From assembly GCF_036409475.1 (NCBI RefSeq), contig NZ_JAYRCK010000017.1, positions 1 to 64,000 of the forward strand: a stretch of DNA of 64,000 bases. The letters run 5' to 3'. Numbering within the stretch: the stretch's first letter is position 1; each line of letters starts with the position of its first letter. The notes under the pieces are model-generated. The model ran no database searches. It saw only the letters and a program-made list of their open reading frames with translations, and was not told the DNA's origin. The DNA comes from Scandinavium sp036409475 (lineage in GTDB: Bacteria; Pseudomonadota; Gammaproteobacteria; Enterobacterales; Enterobacteriaceae). The translations under genes were made by a program, and so were the position numbers. This document shows positions 1 to 7,561 of the stretch, one piece after another.

Positions 1-9
1 AATAAATAT

Positions 10-28
10 CCTCCGGCATAGCCGGAGG
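10..28. repeat. Right-end palindrome of the IS200 element
   Basis: The inverted repeat CCTCCGGC-ata-GCCGGAGG is followed by five T residues on the + strand. Its position downstream of tnpA matches the right-end hairpin that IS200 transposases recognise as single-stranded DNA. It could also act as a transcription terminator against reading into the element. Confidence 0.6.
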
Positions 29-108
29 TTTTTCATATGCGCCTATAAGGCTCTGTCACCAGCAGCGCCCTAACAGGCGCATCACGATCTGACATTTGCA
101 TCTATGGA

Positions 109-567
109 TTACTTACGGCCCGTAAACGGGCTACCCGGATAGGGGATCGACAACTGCTCACCCATTTTATCCTCTTCCAGTTGGTGCTTTATGTATTCCT
201 GTATCCTGGTCGTATTTTTTCCAACCGTATCAACGTAATACCCTCGGCACCAAAACTCCCTGTTACGGTATTTGAACTTCAAATCCCCAAATTGCTCATA
301 AAGCATCAGGCTACTCTTGCCCTTCAGGTACCCCATAAAAGCCGATACACTCATTTTCGGCGGGATCTCCAGAAGCATGTGGATGTGATCCACACAACAT
401 TCCGCTTCAAGAATATTCACGTTTTTCCATTCGCACAGCTTTCTTAAGATACTGCCTATCGCTTTGCGTTTTTCACCGTAGAACACCTGTCTTCGGTACT
501 TCGGCGCAAAAACTATGTGATATTTACAGTTCCATCGGGTGTGCGCTAAGCTCTTTTCGTCCCTCAT
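109..567 (-). CDS. tnpA: IS200/IS605-family transposase TnpA (152 aa)
   Basis: This is the HUH single-strand transposase of IS200. The protein carries the HUH motif (CVDHIHMLLEIP, about residues 60-71) and a later Tyr in the GYYVDTVGKN segment that fits the catalytic tyrosine. I start it at the ATG at 567, which gives the usual 152 aa; the ATG further upstream at 618 lies inside the regulatory hairpin and would add 17 residues foreign to the family. The reading frame is intact, so the element may still be active. Translation is probably kept low by the hairpin at 574-642. It has no partner tnpB. Confidence 0.93.
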   Translation of the reverse strand: MRDEKSLAHTRWNCKYHIVFAPKYRRQVFYGEKRKAIGSILRKLCEWKNVNILEAECCVDHIHMLLEIPPKMSVSAFMGYLKGKSSLMLYEQFGDLKFKYRNREFWCRGYYVDTVGKNTTRIQEYIKHQLEEDKMGEQLSIPYPGSPFTGRK

Positions 568-573
568 TGGGAC

Positions 574-642
574 CCCCTTTTGATTTCTTGTTGAATGTTT
601 GCAGTTGCCAGACCGCAACCTGTTTTAACAAATCAAAAGGGG
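574..642 (-). promoter_or_regulatory. tnpA leader hairpin that sequesters the ribosome binding site
   Basis: The arms CCCCTTTTGATTT (574-586) and AAATCAAAAGGGG (630-642) are perfect 13-bp complements. In the tnpA transcript the arm next to the start codon contains the G-rich Shine-Dalgarno sequence, so folding would hide it. This is the known arrangement by which IS200 represses its own transposase translation. Confidence 0.7.
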
Positions 643-677
643 TTTTTAGAACCGACTCAAAGCTGAAAGCTTTACTG

Positions 678-700
678 AACCCCCAGCCTAGCTGGGGGTT
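678..700. repeat. Left-end palindrome of the IS200 element, also a terminator
   Basis: A perfect 10-bp inverted repeat, AACCCCCAGC-cta-GCTGGGGGTT, lies upstream of tnpA. In IS200 this left-end hairpin is both the transposase recognition structure and a terminator that blocks transcription entering from outside. Here it would stop readthrough from the cutC side. Confidence 0.7.
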
Positions 701-710
701 TTCTGTGCAC

Positions 711-740
711 AAAAAAAGGCCCCTGTTAATGGCAGGGGCC
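711..740 (-). terminator. Rho-independent terminator of cutC
   Basis: On the minus strand GGCCCCTG-ccattaa-CAGGGGCC is followed by seven T residues. It begins about 50 bp after the cutC stop codon and lies immediately beside the IS200 end. Confidence 0.85.
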
Positions 741-789
741 TGGTACAAATATGCATCACATTGGGCGACATGATGCGCGGTAGAAATCG

Positions 790-1533
790 CTAGTGCTTGT
801 AACGGTCAACGATCGCCTTCATCTCCGCTACCGATTCGCCGTTGACGGCGTATCGTGAATATTCATCTGCCGTCGGGTCCGTGGACATCGACAGCCCCGG
901 GTTGCGATAACGCATTACTGACGGAACCCACTGCCCGGCTGAACTGTGCACTTCTTTCACGCCAGCTTCGAGGAACAACGGGATGTTGTTCGCTCGTACG
1001 CCAGCACCGGCCATAATCATTGGAGCATCACCCTGGGCAATAAGTTCCCCAATTAATGAAAGTCCTTTCTCCGCCGTCGGCTGCTGACCAGAAGTAAGCA
1101 CTCGTGCCACACCAAGTTCTCTCAAATTTTCAAACGCCTGCACAGGATTGGCACACATATCAAAGGCCCGATGGAAAGTGACCGCCAGCGGCCCTGCTGC
1201 TTCCATCACCTGACGCATACGTGGCATATCCACATTGCCATCGGCATCCAGAATGCCAGTCACCAGCCCCGGGAAACCGAGTTCGCGAATCGTGCGAATG
1301 TCTTCCAGCATCGCGGCAAACTCACCGTCGGTGTAACAAAAATCGCCACCGCGCGGGCGCACAATCGGGTGCACCGGGATGCTCACCTGCTGACGCGCTG
1401 TTTTCAGCACGCCGAGAGACGGGGTTAAGCCCCCTTCCAGCGGCGCTGCGCAAAGCTCGATGCGATCGGCGCCTTTTTCCTGCGCCTCACGCGCACATTC
1501 CATGCTGTAACAGCACACTTCCAGCAAAGCCAT
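790..1533 (-). CDS. cutC: Copper homeostasis protein CutC (247 aa)
   Basis: This is a cytoplasmic TIM-barrel protein of the CutC family, linked to copper tolerance in E. coli; its biochemical activity is unsettled. The N-terminus (MALLEVCCYSMECAREA) and the segments ADRIELCAAPLEGGLTPS and HRAFDM are family signatures. Length matches the family (about 248 aa). AGGAG lies a suitable distance before the ATG. It is the first gene of the conserved cutC-yecM-argS neighbourhood and ends in its own terminator. Identification is by family resemblance; the role in copper handling is inherited from E. coli. Confidence 0.95.
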   Translation of the reverse strand: MALLEVCCYSMECAREAQEKGADRIELCAAPLEGGLTPSLGVLKTARQQVSIPVHPIVRPRGGDFCYTDGEFAAMLEDIRTIRELGFPGLVTGILDADGNVDMPRMRQVMEAAGPLAVTFHRAFDMCANPVQAFENLRELGVARVLTSGQQPTAEKGLSLIGELIAQGDAPMIMAGAGVRANNIPLFLEAGVKEVHSSAGQWVPSVMRYRNPGLSMSTDPTADEYSRYAVNGESVAEMKAIVDRYKH

Positions 1534-1599
1534 TACCTTCTCCTGTTCATGCTAATGCGTCATCATGACACGTTCTCAAACGGCAGATCTCGCGTAAGC

Positions 1600-2172
1600 T
1601 CACATTGTTGTATCGCCCGCTTCACTCGCCACAATCTCTTCAATCGACCACGGGTGAAATTTAATCGTGACCTTACCATCAGTGACCGCCAGCGTCGGAT
1701 TGGGCAGCCGTTCATGCTCGCCTTTCGGTGAGCTGGTTTTGACGAAAATCCCCGGCTGACTCAGCCCTTCGTCCGACAGTAACGCCAGTGCACGCGCATT
1801 CAACTCTTCAGGCGCGCCCGGCAGCACAATTTCGATATGCTCCCAGCCTTCGTGCGGATAGCGTTTCTCGCCAGGCCAAGGCAATTCCACCACCGTAAAA
1901 CGCCAGTGCTCAACGCAGACAGGCTCATGCAATTTGAATAAGCAGATTGGACGCCCGTTAATGATGTTTTCTGATAACAGTTCACCGCACTGTTCAAAGC
2001 CCTGACGCCAGCGTTCCGCGGTAGCGTTTTGATGGCAGCGCAAAGAAATATGGTCTGCCTCCAGCGAGGCAATCTCCAGGCCGAGACGTTCAGCCAACGC
2101 CGTTAACGCCTGAGTAAACCGTGGCAAATCCGCCTGAATATCCTGTAACGCTTCGATTGTTTGCCAGCCCAT
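1600..2172 (-). CDS. yecM: VOC-family protein YecM (190 aa)
   Basis: This matches YecM, a small protein with the vicinal-oxygen-chelate fold and probable metal-binding residues (for example the His in ADHISLR and the His/Glu of EGWEHIEIVL). No substrate is known for the family, so the function remains unassigned. The start is the ATG at 2172 behind GAGGTAAAG. It lies between cutC and divergent argS as in E. coli. The 66 bp before cutC contain no obvious terminator, so cutC may be co-transcribed with it. Confidence 0.93.
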   Translation of the reverse strand: MGWQTIEALQDIQADLPRFTQALTALAERLGLEIASLEADHISLRCHQNATAERWRQGFEQCGELLSENIINGRPICLFKLHEPVCVEHWRFTVVELPWPGEKRYPHEGWEHIEIVLPGAPEELNARALALLSDEGLSQPGIFVKTSSPKGEHERLPNPTLAVTDGKVTIKFHPWSIEEIVASEAGDTTM

Positions 2173-2258
2173 TCTTTACCTCAGTTCTTTTTAGCAGGCC
2201 GCTAATTTACCTTGTTGAAAGAGCGCATCCAACTGCTGATTAACGCGCCGCTCCAGGG

Positions 2259-2287
2259 CTGACGGCTTAGTGCAAATGCAGTATACT
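2259..2287 (+). promoter_or_regulatory. Predicted sigma70 promoter of argS
   Basis: The -35 element CTGACG (2259-2264) and -10 element TATACT (2282-2287) are separated by 17 bp. They lie 65 bp before the argS start codon, leaving a short leader. No other good promoter is visible in the gap between yecM and argS. Confidence 0.6.
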
Positions 2288-2352
2288 TCTGCCCTCATTT
2301 CTTCAACTGACACAGGTATTTTTTGCCTGAGTCGAAAACGTAAGGTATTCCG

Positions 2353-4086
2353 GTGAATATTCAGGCTCTTCTCTCAGAAAAAGTCAGTCAGGCCCTGATT
2401 GCGGCAGGTGCGCCTGCCGATTGCGAACCCCAGGTTCGTCAGTCTGCAAAAGTACAGTTTGGCGACTATCAGGCCAATGGCGTGATGGCAGTTGCGAAAA
2501 AACTGGGCATGGCGCCACGACAACTCGCAGAGCAGGTTCTGACTCATCTGGATCTCAACGGCATCGCCAATAAGGTCGAAATCGCGGGTCCAGGCTTCAT
2601 CAATATCTTCCTTGACCCGGCATTTCTGGCTCAGGGCGTAAGCGATGCGCTGAAATCCGATCGCCTGGGCGTGGCTCAGCCTGAAGCGCAGACCGTGGTT
2701 ATCGACTACTCCGCGCCAAACGTGGCAAAAGAGATGCATGTGGGTCACCTGCGTTCCACCATCATCGGTGATGCCGCTGTCCGTACTCTGGAATTCCTCG
2801 GCCATAAGGTTATCCGCGCAAACCACGTCGGCGACTGGGGCACTCAGTTCGGTATGCTGATTGCTTATCTTGAAAAGCAGCAGCAGGAAAACGCCGGTGA
2901 AATGGCGCTGTCTGACCTCGAAGGTTTCTACCGTGAAGCCAAAAAGCACTACGACGAAGACGAAGTCTTTGCCGAGCGCGCACGTAACTACGTGGTGAAA
3001 CTGCAGGGTGGCGATGCGTACTTCCTTGAGATGTGGCGCAAGCTGGTCGACATCACCATGACCCAAAACCAGATTACCTACGATCGTCTTAACGTCACTC
3101 TGACCCGCGACGACGTGATGGGTGAAAGCCTCTACAACCCAATGCTGCCAGGCATCGTGGCAGACCTGAAAGCTAAAGGTCTGGCAACGGAAAGCGAAGG
3201 CGCTACGGTCGTGTTCCTTGATGAGTACAAAAACAAGGAAGGCGAACCGATGGGCGTGATCATCCAGAAAAAGGATGGCGGCTATCTGTACACCACCACC
3301 GATATTGCCTGTGCAAAATACCGTTACGAAACGCTGCATGCCGATCGCGTGCTGTACTACATCGATTCCCGTCAGCACCAGCACCTGATGCAAGCGTGGA
3401 CCATCGTGCGCAAAGCCGGTTACGTGCCAGACGCCGTGCCACTGGAACACCATATGTTCGGCATGATGCTTGGCAAAGATGGCAAGCCGTTCAAAACCCG
3501 CGCGGGGGGCACCGTGAAGCTCTCTGATTTGCTGGATGAAGCGCTGGAACGCGCACGTCGTCTGGTGGCAGAGAAAAACCCGGACATGCCTGCTGACGAG
3601 CTGGAAAAACTGGCAAACGCGGTCGGTATCGGTGCGGTGAAATATGCGGATCTCTCCAAAAACCGTACCACTGACTACGTGTTTGACTGGGACAACATGC
3701 TGGCGTTTGAAGGCAACACTGCGCCATATATGCAGTATGCCTACACCCGCGTACTGTCGGTGTTCCGTAAAGCAGGTCTGGAAGAAGCAGCAATCATCAA
3801 TGCGCCAGTGGTCATTAATGAAGAACGTGAAGCTCAACTGGCTGCACGTCTGCTGCAGTTTGAAGAAACGCTGAATGTGGTTGCCCGTGAAGGCACGCCA
3901 CATGTGATGTGTTCTTACCTGTACGATCTGGCGGGACTGTTCTCTGGCTTCTACGAGCACTGCCCAATTCTGAGCGCAGAAAACGAAGAAATTCGTAACA
4001 GCCGCCTGAAGCTGGCGCTGCTGACTGCGAAGACCCTGAAACTGGGTCTGGATACGCTGGGTATTGAAACCATCGAACGTATGTAA
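2353..4086 (+). CDS. argS: Arginyl-tRNA synthetase (577 aa)
   Basis: This class I synthetase charges tRNA-Arg with arginine in the cytoplasm. The HIGH-type motif appears as HVGH in the segment APNVAKEMHVGHLRST (about residues 122-137), and the region FGMMLGKDGKPFKTRAGG replaces the canonical KMSKS loop, as is normal for enterobacterial ArgS. Length equals the E. coli enzyme. The start is GTG at 2353, giving the conserved N-terminus MNIQALLSEKV. It is monocistronic, with a REP element and a strong terminator downstream. It is essential and typical of the core genome. Confidence 0.98.
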   Translation: MNIQALLSEKVSQALIAAGAPADCEPQVRQSAKVQFGDYQANGVMAVAKKLGMAPRQLAEQVLTHLDLNGIANKVEIAGPGFINIFLDPAFLAQGVSDALKSDRLGVAQPEAQTVVIDYSAPNVAKEMHVGHLRSTIIGDAAVRTLEFLGHKVIRANHVGDWGTQFGMLIAYLEKQQQENAGEMALSDLEGFYREAKKHYDEDEVFAERARNYVVKLQGGDAYFLEMWRKLVDITMTQNQITYDRLNVTLTRDDVMGESLYNPMLPGIVADLKAKGLATESEGATVVFLDEYKNKEGEPMGVIIQKKDGGYLYTTTDIACAKYRYETLHADRVLYYIDSRQHQHLMQAWTIVRKAGYVPDAVPLEHHMFGMMLGKDGKPFKTRAGGTVKLSDLLDEALERARRLVAEKNPDMPADELEKLANAVGIGAVKYADLSKNRTTDYVFDWDNMLAFEGNTAPYMQYAYTRVLSVFRKAGLEEAAIINAPVVINEEREAQLAARLLQFEETLNVVAREGTPHVMCSYLYDLAGLFSGFYEHCPILSAENEEIRNSRLKLALLTAKTLKLGLDTLGIETIERM

Positions 4087-4107
4087 TCCTCGCGTCAACG
4101 GGGAAAA

Positions 4108-4139
4108 TGCCTGATGGCGCTACGCTTATCAGGCCTACA
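4108..4139. repeat. REP (repetitive extragenic palindrome) element
   Basis: The sequence GCCTGATGGCGCTACGC followed by TTATCAGGCCTAC matches the enterobacterial REP consensus and folds into an imperfect hairpin. It lies just after argS, where such elements usually protect mRNA 3' ends. Confidence 0.85.
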
Positions 4140-4150
4140 ACGCCAGCCAT

Positions 4151-4181
4151 AAAAAAACCGGCAATCATTGCCGGTTTTTTT
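4151..4181. terminator. Bidirectional terminator between argS and the GH105 gene
   Basis: CCGGCAAT-c-ATTGCCGG is flanked by seven A on the left and seven T on the right, so it can end transcripts from both convergent genes. Confidence 0.92.
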
Positions 4182-4185
4182 GTTC

Positions 4186-5325
4186 TCAGAAATACTTCCG
4201 CAAATATTCCGTCAGACAAAGGATCGCCATCGCCTGCCCATAAGGCATCGAGGTCAGCGGGATCTGGCGATAGAACTCCAGATTGCTCCCCATGCCGGTC
4301 CCAAAGGACGTTTGCAGTAACTCCCCTTCTGGCGAAATGTTGGCGATGATTCCACGAATCGCTTTCTCTGCCACTTCTGCATACTCCGCAGAGACATAGC
4401 GCTTACGCACAGATTTCAGGATGCCGTAGGCAAAACCTGCCGTAGCGGAAGCTTCGAGATAAGCATGCGGATCGTCGAGCAGCGTGTGCCAAAGACCACT
4501 GTCATCCTGACACTTCGCCAATGCGGCAATCTGTGCATTCAGCACCTGAACCAGATAACGACGAACCGCGTTGTTTTCCGGCAGATCAACCAACTCAAGG
4601 AAATCCGGGATCACGATGGTCAACCAGCTGTTACCGCGCGCCCAGCGGGCGTTGGCAAAGTTATGGTTGCCTTCGTAACTCCAGCCGTGGAACCACAGCC
4701 CGGTCTGCCTGTCCATCAGGTTCTGCACATGCAGCAGGAACTGATACACCGCCTCTTCGACATACTCAGGACGATTGAGCAACTTGCCGATTTTCGCCAG
4801 CGGCATGACCGTCATCATCAGCGTGTCATCCCACATCTGCTGGTGATTCTCTTCTGCCAGCGTAATGTGCTGCATGCCGCCGTGTTCGGTGCGCGGCATG
4901 TCATTCATCGCCCATTCCGCCCAGCTTTCCAGCCACGGCAGATACTGAGGATTTTTAGTCTCCTCAAAACGGTAAGCCAGCGTCAGAAACGGCGCCATGG
5001 TGTTGACGTTTTTGGTGGTCGCGCCTTCGGCAAAACGGTCTGCAAACCAGCCGTCGATGATGTCTCGCATCTGCTCATCACCGGTCTGCTGGTAATACTG
5101 ATGAATACCGTACAGCCCAACACCGTGAGTCCACTCCCAACCTGCCCATCCCTTGGTGTCGATAACGCGCCCGTCATCAAGCCGCAGTAAAAACTCGCCG
5201 CTCTCATCCTTGATGTTGACCAGATTGTGCGTCACCTTCTGGATCAGGGCTTTAAGTTCACCCTGAGTAATAAAGCGCTCAGGCTGACAAAGTAATGGGC
5301 TATGTTTGACAGGCCAGACTTTCAT
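4186..5325 (-). CDS. Unsaturated glycuronyl hydrolase, GH105 family (RhiN/YteR-like, 379 aa)
   Basis: The protein looks like a glycoside hydrolase family 105 enzyme, an alpha/alpha-barrel hydrolase that removes the unsaturated galacturonyl residue left by lyases on rhamnogalacturonan or related oligosaccharides. Family features include KGWAGWEWTHGVGLYGI, the QMWDDTLMM segment with a candidate catalytic Asp, and GRGNSW-like ARWARGNSWLTI. No signal peptide is visible, so it should act in the cytoplasm on imported substrate. It lies 4 bp after the transporter gene with AGAGG as ribosome binding site, so the two are one operon. The exact substrate is inferred. Confidence 0.85.
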   Translation of the reverse strand: MKVWPVKHSPLLCQPERFITQGELKALIQKVTHNLVNIKDESGEFLLRLDDGRVIDTKGWAGWEWTHGVGLYGIHQYYQQTGDEQMRDIIDGWFADRFAEGATTKNVNTMAPFLTLAYRFEETKNPQYLPWLESWAEWAMNDMPRTEHGGMQHITLAEENHQQMWDDTLMMTVMPLAKIGKLLNRPEYVEEAVYQFLLHVQNLMDRQTGLWFHGWSYEGNHNFANARWARGNSWLTIVIPDFLELVDLPENNAVRRYLVQVLNAQIAALAKCQDDSGLWHTLLDDPHAYLEASATAGFAYGILKSVRKRYVSAEYAEVAEKAIRGIIANISPEGELLQTSFGTGMGSNLEFYRQIPLTSMPYGQAMAILCLTEYLRKYF

Positions 5326-5329
5326 GTAA

Positions 5330-6913
5330 TTAACCTCTGTTAAATGTCGAATTCAGTGGAGCATTCTGCTTGAGCGATGGCGCAGCAGGCTTATTGCGAT
5401 TCAGATAACCAATATTGTTGTTCCCCCACAGGGAATCGAACGGCATACCTGCGAGCATTTCGACGGTCGCCTGAGCTTCGGGCGTTGCGGCTTCATGCAT
5501 CGCACGGCCGGACTGGCGCATTTTGGCGGTTTCGTCGCGCAAAATACTGTGGGTTTGCAGGTTCAGTTTGAAGCGCAGTGAGACCAGGAAGCCGCAGGCC
5601 AGCACGACAACCGTGCCCACGCTTAAGATCAACAGAATGGTGTGGCTGACTTCCGCAGGCTGGACTTTCTGTCCGGACACAAAGCCTGAGGCTTGCATGA
5701 TGATCCCCACCAGCATGATGGCACCTGCCTGAGAGGCTTTGCGGGTCAGGGTCATGATCCCGGCAAAAATCCCTTCGCGGCGTTGCCCGGTGATCACCTC
5801 ATCCACATCAGCGATGTAGGTGTAAGTGTTCCACGGCACATAGTTGATACCGCCACGACCCAGACCCGCGACCGCAGAAAGCAACAGCATCAGCGACCAG
5901 ATATCGCTCAGACCTGCGTAGTAGAGCACGGCATAGGAGATGGAACTCAGCCCGAACAACACCACCACCAAACGGTATGACGGCGCAGGCCCAAAGCGAA
6001 TGCACAGTGGCATCATGGCAATCACGGCGATGAACTGGAAAATAGCCATCGTGCCCATCAGGTTGGAAGCAAACGACGCTTCCTGCATCAGCACGAACAC
6101 CACGTAGTAAGTGAACACGGCGTTAAACACGTCTTGTGCAATATAGCCGCCAAGGTACATGCCAAGGTGCTGACGGAAAATGCGGATACGCAGCGTTGAG
6201 GCCAGTTCGATAATCAAACGGTTGAGGCTTTGCCCCAGCGTCAGCTGCTTCTTCTCTTCTTCTGCTCTCAGTGCCGCTTCACTCCAGTCCTCACGTGCAC
6301 GTTCCCAGGTAAAGAACCAGACGAAGGTCAGCATCAATGCGCACAGTACCGCGAACACCAGGCTTGCATAGAAGAAGGAAACCGCGTTGTCTTTACCAAA
6401 GTGCGTCAGCAGGATGCCCGGCAGGAACGACGCCAGAATGGCAGACATCTGAGCCATCGCAATGCGAGCGCCAGAGAACTTGGTCTTCTGTTTGAAGTCG
6501 TCGGTCATTTCCGGCACCAACGTTTCATACGGCACCAGAATCATGGTGTAGACGATATCGAAAATCAGATAGGTCAGCAGGTAGTACCAGAATCCCATGT
6601 CGCCGACCCACATAAAGGAGTAGCTGAACACGCAAGGGATCCCGAGCATGATGAAAAACTTACGCCGGCCAAAGCGTTTGCCAAGCCAGGTGGAACCGAA
6701 GTTATCCGTTAAGAAGCCCATCAATGGGCTGACGACAGCATCCAGCACCCTTGCGGTGGCAAAGATAAAGGTTGCCTCAATGGGAGAAAGTCCACAGAAG
6801 GTGGTGTAGAAGTATAAAAGCCATGCGGCGGTGAGCGCGGTTGTCCCTGCGCCCAAAAAATCGCCCGAACCGTAGGCAAGGTAATTCGCTAATCCGATTT
6901 TACGTGTTTTCAT
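5330..6913 (-). CDS. GPH-family sugar:cation symporter, likely oligogalacturonide/rhamnogalacturonide uptake (527 aa)
   Basis: This is a 12-helix inner-membrane carrier of the glycoside-pentoside-hexuronide family. The first helix follows MKTRKIGLANYLAYGSGDF, and the conserved loop GKRFGRRKFF lies near residue 85. Dickeya RhiT and TogT are the nearest types I recognise. I start at the ATG at 6913; a TTG 45 bp upstream is less likely. The C-terminal tail of about 80 residues after the last helix is hydrophilic. It is co-transcribed with the GH105 enzyme, so the pair should import and cleave unsaturated pectin fragments. Whether the substrate is rhamnogalacturonide or another uronide is not settled by sequence. 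Confidence 0.85.
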   Translation of the reverse strand: MKTRKIGLANYLAYGSGDFLGAGTTALTAAWLLYFYTTFCGLSPIEATFIFATARVLDAVVSPLMGFLTDNFGSTWLGKRFGRRKFFIMLGIPCVFSYSFMWVGDMGFWYYLLTYLIFDIVYTMILVPYETLVPEMTDDFKQKTKFSGARIAMAQMSAILASFLPGILLTHFGKDNAVSFFYASLVFAVLCALMLTFVWFFTWERAREDWSEAALRAEEEKKQLTLGQSLNRLIIELASTLRIRIFRQHLGMYLGGYIAQDVFNAVFTYYVVFVLMQEASFASNLMGTMAIFQFIAVIAMMPLCIRFGPAPSYRLVVVLFGLSSISYAVLYYAGLSDIWSLMLLLSAVAGLGRGGINYVPWNTYTYIADVDEVITGQRREGIFAGIMTLTRKASQAGAIMLVGIIMQASGFVSGQKVQPAEVSHTILLILSVGTVVVLACGFLVSLRFKLNLQTHSILRDETAKMRQSGRAMHEAATPEAQATVEMLAGMPFDSLWGNNNIGYLNRNKPAAPSLKQNAPLNSTFNRG

Positions 6914-7016
6914 TGCCGTAAATCCCGTGTTTTTATCAGGAGAGCAAGCCTCATCCAATGCTGAAGCAGCCCTTACACGGTTACAGTAGAATGATGTGTT
7001 GGGTTAAACCTTTCCA

Positions 7017-7049
7017 TTTTTGCCACCCCCTTTTCCGGATTGGCAAAAA
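7017..7049. promoter_or_regulatory. Inverted repeat upstream of the transporter operon, possible operator
   Basis: TTTTTGCCA and TGGCAAAAA are perfect 9-bp complements separated by 15 bp, about 100 bp upstream of the transporter start. The half-site spacing (24 bp centre to centre) suits a dimeric regulator. It could instead be a terminator for a minus-strand transcript from flhE, although flhE ends beyond it. The regulator is unknown. Confidence 0.4.
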
Positions 7050-7168
7050 AACAAAGAGTCGGAGCACACGCCTCACCTATTTATAAAATAACGTTTTGAT
7101 TAAATCGAAAGGCAGGGTCAGTTTTGAGAACCCGTTAGCAAAATCTGGCTGGCGGGTAGGGAAAAGGA

Positions 7169-7561
7169 TTAGCGGTAGTTAACAATCACCTGGTTACTTT
7201 GCACAGTGAGTGCCGGGATCAAACGCCCTCCTCCCGGCACTTCCCAGACAAAGCGTAGCGGTTCAGCGGCAGAACTATTTTGTAATCCCCAGGTGGTGCC
7301 ACTTTGCCCGTCCAGTTCCACGCAGCGTGTTTGTGAACACAAGCGCACACGTAAACCTGCGGGCGTGGGGCCAATCAGCGTATAACGCCAGGCAATCACC
7401 GTGACCAGGCCACTGGCCGGTTGTGACGACATCAACGGCGGCGAAGATGCAGATTCCCCGCGGTGATTTACTACCACGCCCCTGCCGCTAGCCTGCCAGC
7501 TTCCTTCTCCGGCAGCTTGCGCCAGCAGTGGCAACATCATCAGCGCCAGTAATACACGCAT
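7169..7561 (-). CDS. flhE: Flagellar protein FlhE (130 aa)
   Basis: FlhE is a small periplasmic protein. In Salmonella it helps prevent proton leakage through the flagellar export apparatus. A signal peptide is clear (MRVLLALMMLPLLAQAAG). Two Cys residues (LCSQTRC) could form a disulfide. The ATG overlaps the flhA stop codon by one base (TAATG), so translation is coupled. It is the last gene of flhBAE. The length is the usual 130 residues. Confidence 0.93.
   Translation of the reverse strand: MRVLLALMMLPLLAQAAGEGSWQASGRGVVVNHRGESASSPPLMSSQPASGLVTVIAWRYTLIGPTPAGLRVRLCSQTRCVELDGQSGTTWGLQNSSAAEPLRFVWEVPGGGRLIPALTVQSNQVIVNYR

Larger units (their letters stand above)
10..702 (-). mobile_element. 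IS200-type insertion sequence (IS200/IS605 family)
   Basis: A single small Y1 transposase gene is flanked by subterminal palindromes rather than terminal inverted repeats, the layout of IS200. The end upstream of the transposase has a perfect palindrome at 678-700, and the other end has a palindrome at 10-28. No target duplication is expected for this family and none is seen. The outer boundaries are estimates: the left tip may lie at or before base 1. There is no tnpB. The element sits just past the terminator of cutC. Confidence 0.85.

Noticed and set aside
2374..4098. 574-codon open frame on the minus strand opposite argS
   Set aside because: It is exactly antisense to a certain core gene and its product is His/Phe/Gln-rich with no domain; it arises from codon bias of argS.
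6914..6958. TTG start giving a 15-residue longer GPH transporter
   Set aside because: The extra residues are hydrophilic and precede the conserved MKTRKIGL start; ATG 6913 fits the family.
7083..7101. Possible KdgR site before the GPH transporter
   Set aside because: Only about half of the consensus positions match and the palindrome is poor, in contrast to the perfect site at 46937.
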